Under the pieces are notes generated by a model. It saw nothing but the letters and a program-made list of their open reading frames with translations, made no database searches and was not told the DNA's origin. This document shows, in pieces, positions 51,364-54,924 of a stretch of 54,924 nucleotides of DNA. The position numbers and the translations under genes were made by a program. Origin of the DNA: Oceanicaulis sp. (GTDB lineage Bacteria > Pseudomonadota > Alphaproteobacteria > Caulobacterales > Maricaulaceae). The stretch lies in NCBI GenBank assembly GCA_028280165.1, contig JANQMI010000021.1, forward strand, positions 1-54,924. Direction: 5' to 3'. Position 1 is the stretch's first letter. Every line of letters starts with the position of its first letter.

Positions 51364-52212
51364 ATGGCCCTCGCCGACGCCACGCCCATGCCTGAGAATT
51401 CAACCGGTTCTGCCATTGAGCGGGCTTATCTGGCGCTGCTGCGTGACATCCTTGAGACCGGTGAGCTGCAAACGGATCGGACCGGGACCGGCACGCGCGG
51501 CGTGTTCGGCCGACAGATCCGGTGCGATCTCGCTGATGGATTCCCCCTTCTGACCACCAAGAAGGTCCATTTCAAATCCATCGCGGTGGAGCTGTTGTGG
51601 TTCATCAAGGGCATGACCAATGTCAAATGGCTCCAAGAGCGCGGGGTCAGTATCTGGGATGAGTGGGCGGACGAAAATGGCGAGCTCGGGCCCGTCTACG
51701 GCAAGCAGTGGCGGCGCTGGGAAGGCCCTAATGGCGAAGAGGTCGACCAACTCGCCGCTCTGATCGAGCAGATCAAAACCAGCCCAGACAGCCGGCGCCA
51801 TGTCATCAGCGCCTGGAACCCGGTGGATGTACCGTCCATGGCCTTGCCGCCCTGCCATACGCTGTTCCAGTTTAAAGTGCTGGGCGGTCGCCTTCACCTG
51901 CAGCTCTATCAGCGCAGCGCGGACATGTTCCTGGGCGTACCGTTCAATATCGCCAGCTATGCGCTGCTCCTGGCCATGGTGGCACGGGCCACCGGCTATG
52001 AGCCTGGCGAATATGTCCACACCTTTGGGGATGCGCATATCTACACAAATCATATGGACCAGGTGCGCGAACAACTCAGCCGCGCGCCGCGCGCGCTGCC
52101 TCAGCTGACGCTCAACCCAGACGTCACCGACCTGTTTGCGTTCGAGTATGAGGACATCACCGTCGAGGGCTATGATCCTCACCCTCGGATCAGCGCGCCG
52201 GTAGCGGTTTAA
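51364..52212 (+). CDS. thyA: Thymidylate synthase
   Basis: A 282-residue ThyA enzyme, making dTMP from dUMP with methylene-tetrahydrofolate. The catalytic Cys is C164 in [10 protein letters not shown], the Arg pair is in [13 protein letters not shown], and the C-terminal segment has [15 protein letters not shown] lies six bases before the ATG. It is two bases upstream of folA, the usual pairing, since ThyA makes dihydrofolate and FolA recycles it. Confidence 0.97.
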   Translation: MALADATPMPENSTGSAIERAYLALLRDILETGELQTDRTGTGTRGVFGRQIRCDLADGFPLLTTKKVHFKSIAVELLWFIKGMTNVKWLQERGVSIWDEWADENGELGPVYGKQWRRWEGPNGEEVDQLAALIEQIKTSPDSRRHVISAWNPVDVPSMALPPCHTLFQFKVLGGRLHLQLYQRSADMFLGVPFNIASYALLLAMVARATGYEPGEYVHTFGDAHIYTNHMDQVREQLSRAPRALPQLTLNPDVTDLFAFEYEDITVEGYDPHPRISAPVAV

Positions 52213-52214
52213 CC

Positions 52215-52736
52215 ATGATCCAGCCCCGCCTCGCCGCGGTGGTCGCGGTGGCCCGCAATGGCGTGATTGGCCGCGACGGTGATCTGCCCTGGCGCATTCC
52301 GTCGGACTTAAAAAACTTCAAGGCCACAACGCTGGGCAAGCCGGTGATGATGGGGCGCAAGACGTGGGACAGCCTGCCGCGCAAGCCCTTGCCCGGCCGT
52401 CCGAATATCGTCGTGAGCCGGTCGATGACAGAGACTGAAGGCGCTCAGGTGGTCGCCGAGACCCACGCGGCGCTTCAGGCCGCCCGATCGGCCGCGCAAG
52501 AGCTGGGCGTCGATGAGGTTTGCCTGATCGGCGGGGCCCAGCTCTACACAGACCTTTTGGCCATGACCGACCGCATTTATTTCACCGAAGTCGATCTTGA
52601 ACCGCAAGGCGATGCGGTCTTCCCCGCGCTTGATCCAGCCCAGTGGCACGAGGTCGAAGCCACACGTTTTGAGGCCCAGCCCGGCGATGATGCGGGCTTT
52701 ACCCTGCGTATTCTTGACCGGATCGCTGCGGCTTAG
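52215..52736 (+). CDS. folA: Dihydrofolate reductase
   Basis: A 173-residue enzyme that reduces dihydrofolate with NADPH. The active-site segments VAVARNGVIGRDGDLPWRIPSDLKNFK, MMGRKTWDSLPRKPLPGRPNIVVSR and VCLIGGAQLYTDLL are complete. Its start is two bases after the thyA stop, so the two are coupled. It is followed by hflK 91 bases later. Confidence 0.97.
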   Translation: MIQPRLAAVVAVARNGVIGRDGDLPWRIPSDLKNFKATTLGKPVMMGRKTWDSLPRKPLPGRPNIVVSRSMTETEGAQVVAETHAALQAARSAAQELGVDEVCLIGGAQLYTDLLAMTDRIYFTEVDLEPQGDAVFPALDPAQWHEVEATRFEAQPGDDAGFTLRILDRIAAA

Positions 52737-52827
52737 CGCCGGTTTTACTTGAACGCGCGTGCCATAAACGCCACATAACATCCCAATCGCATTCGCGACG
52801 GTTATCCAACGTAACAGCGGGGAGCTT

Positions 52828-54006
52828 ATGCCCTGGAACAATAATTCGAGTGGCGACGGCGGAGGCCCATGGGGCTCCGGCGGAGGCTCAAACAATAATG
52901 GCAACAACCCGTGGGGCAATGGCTCCGGCGGGGGCGGTGGTCGCCGCCCTGGCGGCAGCCAGGAACCGGATCTGGATGAGCTGGTGCGCCGGCTCCAGGC
53001 CTGGTTGCGCGGCAATATGGGCGGCGGCGGTGGTCGCGGTTCCAAAGATGGCCAAGGCGGCGGTGGCGGCATCGGAATCGGTGTTATCCTGGCCGCTCTG
53101 GTCTTTGTCTGGATCCTCTGGCCCGGATCGGGCTGGTATATCGTCCAGCCGAACCAGGCCGGTGTTGTGCTGCGCTTTGGCGAATATGACCGCACAACCT
53201 CTCCAGGCCTGCAGCTGAAACTGCCCTTCCCTGTCGAAACCGTGCTTTTGCCTGAAGTCACCGACACTCAAACGGTTGAACTGGGCAGCAATCAGCAAGG
53301 CATTTTGATGCTGACCCGCGACGAAAACATCGTCGACATCGGCTTCACCGTTCAGTGGCGCGTGGACACCTCCGAAGGCGGTGTGCGCGACTTCCTGTTC
53401 AATGTGCGCAATGTGGAACGCACTATTCGCGCGGTCGCTGAAAGCGCGATGCGTGAAGTGGCCGGCACCACCGATCTGGAACCAATCATCACCGCAGGCC
53501 GTGTGGAAGTCTCCCAGCGCACCCGCGAGTTGATGCAGCAAACTCTAAATGAGTATCAGGCCGGCGTGATCATCCTGAACGTCAACCTGCAGCGGGCCCA
53601 GGCCCCGGGTCAGGTGATTGACGCCTTCCGCGATGTGGACGCTGCGGCTCAGGACGCTGAGCGGGTCCGCCTTGATGCGACCGCCTATGCCAATTCGGTG
53701 GTTCCTGAAGCGCGCGGTGAAGCCGCTCGGCTTCGTGAGAACGCCCAAGCCTATCGCGACTCGGTGATCGCCGAGGCCCAGGGTCAGGCCGATCGCTTCG
53801 TGGCGATCTACAATGAGTATGAGGCTGCCCCCGATGTCACCCGTCGCCGGATGTATCTGGAGACGATGGAATCGGTGCTGGGCCGGTCTGAGCTGATCAT
53901 TCTGGATCAGTCCGGAAATGGTGCCGTGCCTTATCTACCCTTAGACCGCCTCGGTCAGTCGCGCGGTGCCGCGCCTGAAACCGACCAGTCGCGTTCGGGA
54001 GGCTAA
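52828..54006 (+). CDS. hflK: FtsH protease activity modulator HflK
   Basis: A 392-residue SPFH/band-7 membrane protein. The first 80 residues are a low-complexity, Gly/Asn-rich segment (NNNSSGDGGGPWGSGGG and similar), then a transmembrane helix (about 81-100) and the SPFH domain (about 100-300), with GWYIVQPNQAGVVLRFGEYDRTTSPGLQLKLPFPVE. A long helix with alternating Ala/Glu/Arg (about 270-330) drives assembly. With HflC it forms a large ring that controls FtsH. GGGGAG lies three bases before the ATG. hflC starts three bases after its stop. Confidence 0.97.
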   Translation: MPWNNNSSGDGGGPWGSGGGSNNNGNNPWGNGSGGGGGRRPGGSQEPDLDELVRRLQAWLRGNMGGGGGRGSKDGQGGGGGIGIGVILAALVFVWILWPGSGWYIVQPNQAGVVLRFGEYDRTTSPGLQLKLPFPVETVLLPEVTDTQTVELGSNQQGILMLTRDENIVDIGFTVQWRVDTSEGGVRDFLFNVRNVERTIRAVAESAMREVAGTTDLEPIITAGRVEVSQRTRELMQQTLNEYQAGVIILNVNLQRAQAPGQVIDAFRDVDAAAQDAERVRLDATAYANSVVPEARGEAARLRENAQAYRDSVIAEAQGQADRFVAIYNEYEAAPDVTRRRMYLETMESVLGRSELIILDQSGNGAVPYLPLDRLGQSRGAAPETDQSRSGG

Positions 54007-54009
54007 ATC

Positions 54010-54897
54010 ATGCGTCTGATTACAACTCTTCTCGTCATCATTGCCGGTGTGGCCGCGCTTGGGGCCTTCCTGGCGACCTTCACGGTTAGCGAAACCCAGC
54101 AGGCCCTGGTGGTTCGCGTGGGTGAACCGGTGCGAGCCGTCAATCAGCCAGGCCAGGATGATCCCGGTCTGCATTTCAAGACGCCCTTCATCGATGACGT
54201 TGTTTACATCGAGAAGCGCAATCTGGAATTCGATATGCCGGCTGAAGAAATTCAGGCCGCTGACCAGGAACGCCTGGTGGTGGATTCCTTCCTGCGCTAC
54301 CGCGTCGCCGATCCGCTGCGCTTTTACCTGACGGTGCGCAACGAAACGGGGGCCCAAGCCCGTCTGCGTTCCATCATGGATGACAGCCTGCGCGGTGTGA
54401 TCGCGTCGATCCCGTCCCAGGACGTGATCTCCGGCCAGCGTGCAGAGCTGATGACGCGGGTCCAGGCTGCGGTGGAGGCCCAGGTGGCCAACCAGGAGCT
54501 GGGCATCGAAGTCATCGATGTGCGCATTCTGCGGGCGGACCTGCCCGAGCAGATCGCGAACCGGGTCTTCGACCGGATGCGTTCTGAGCGCCAGCAGGAA
54601 GCCGCGGGTATCCGCGCTGAGGGCGGCGAGCAGGCCCAGCGTATCCGTGCGGAAGCCGATCGTGATGCGGCGATCATCCGCGCTCAAGCCCGCGCCGATG
54701 CCGAACGCATCCGCGGTGAAGGCGATGCGGAACGCAACCGGATCTATGCTGAAGCCTATGGCCGCGACTTAGAATTCTTCCAATTCTATCGCACCATGAT
54801 CAGCTCTGAGACCGCGCTGCGCGAAGGCACCCCCATCGTGGTGCCGCCAGACAGCGACTTCTTCGACTATTTCCGGAGCGAGTCAGGCGGCGACTAA
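54010..54897 (+). CDS. hflC: FtsH protease activity modulator HflC
   Basis: A 295-residue SPFH-domain partner of HflK. An N-terminal transmembrane helix (about 4-22) is followed by SETQQALVVRVGEPVRAVNQPGQDDPGLHFKTPFIDDVVYIEKRNLEFDMPAEE and the alternating Ala/Arg/Glu coiled helix (about 185-245). GGAGG lies about seven bases before the ATG, inside the end of hflK. The window ends 27 bases after its stop. Confidence 0.97.
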   Translation: MRLITTLLVIIAGVAALGAFLATFTVSETQQALVVRVGEPVRAVNQPGQDDPGLHFKTPFIDDVVYIEKRNLEFDMPAEEIQAADQERLVVDSFLRYRVADPLRFYLTVRNETGAQARLRSIMDDSLRGVIASIPSQDVISGQRAELMTRVQAAVEAQVANQELGIEVIDVRILRADLPEQIANRVFDRMRSERQQEAAGIRAEGGEQAQRIRAEADRDAAIIRAQARADAERIRGEGDAERNRIYAEAYGRDLEFFQFYRTMISSETALREGTPIVVPPDSDFFDYFRSESGGD

Positions 54898-54924
54898 GGC
54901 GTCTCTTCGCTCAGGTGAAACACA

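Noticed and set aside
1-54924. CRISPR array, rRNA operon or insertion sequence
   Set aside because: No regularly spaced repeats, rRNA segments or transposase-like proteins were seen.

Overview
This window looks like chromosomal DNA of a GC-rich (about 60% by eye) alphaproteobacterium, most likely from the Caulobacterales/Maricaulales group (Hyphomonadaceae or Maricaulaceae type). Several genes are typical of alphaproteobacteria: a DUF1476 (F1-ATPase zeta inhibitor) gene, a TIGR02301-type protein, an Atm1-type ABC exporter, hflK-hflC next to thyA-folA, and a DUF962/Mpo1-like protein. CtrA-like TTAACC half-sites lie in intergenic DNA. The taxon is an inference; no rRNA or marker search was possible.

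Layout. 1-1.35 kb: a partial minus-strand gene, tRNA-Cys(GCA), a DUF962 membrane protein, an orphan terminator and tRNA-Asn(GTT). 1.5-8.4 kb: a selenium block (a FAD oxidoreductase-SelD fusion facing tRNA 2-selenouridine synthase), an Atm1-like ABC exporter, a LysM protein and a LOG-family protein. 8.4-16.2 kb: queF, a serine hydrolase beside a membrane-anchored AraC regulator, a CPA2 antiporter, an Lrp regulator divergent from alanine dehydrogenase, and a TspO-related membrane protein. 16.4-25.3 kb: an unrecognised lipoprotein, nitronate monooxygenase, an MFS exporter, a sulfurtransferase, tyrS, a MarR/CPBP-protease divergent pair sharing a perfect operator-like palindrome, SRAP and NUDIX genes with overlapping start codons, and a TIGR02301 protein.

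25.5-37 kb: a chemoreceptor followed directly by a complete BLUF blue-light sensor, a GT9 glycosyltransferase, ygfZ, tag, a small lipoprotein, a ketoacyl-ACP synthase III translationally coupled to an M42-like peptidase, an ammonium transporter with a clear terminator, radC, a VOC protein and a threonine synthase. 37-45.3 kb: an MFS transporter and a purine region, purB, then purC-purS-[parD-parE]-purQ-purL. A toxin-antitoxin module with its own operator-like repeat sits inside the purine operon. Between purB and purC lie the zeta-inhibitor gene and a DCC-family gene joined in frame across a single TAG.

45.5-54.9 kb: a secreted DUF5694 protein, an orphan OppA-like lipoprotein, DegP, proC, a VOC protein, thyA-folA, and hflK-hflC running to the end.

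Most of the window is core metabolism and housekeeping. The best candidates for something new are the chemoreceptor-BLUF pair, the parDE module inside the pur operon, the zeta/DCC TAG junction, the KAS III/M42 pair with an altered metal ligand, and the AT-richer lipoprotein of unknown function. No CRISPR array, prophage or insertion sequence was seen.
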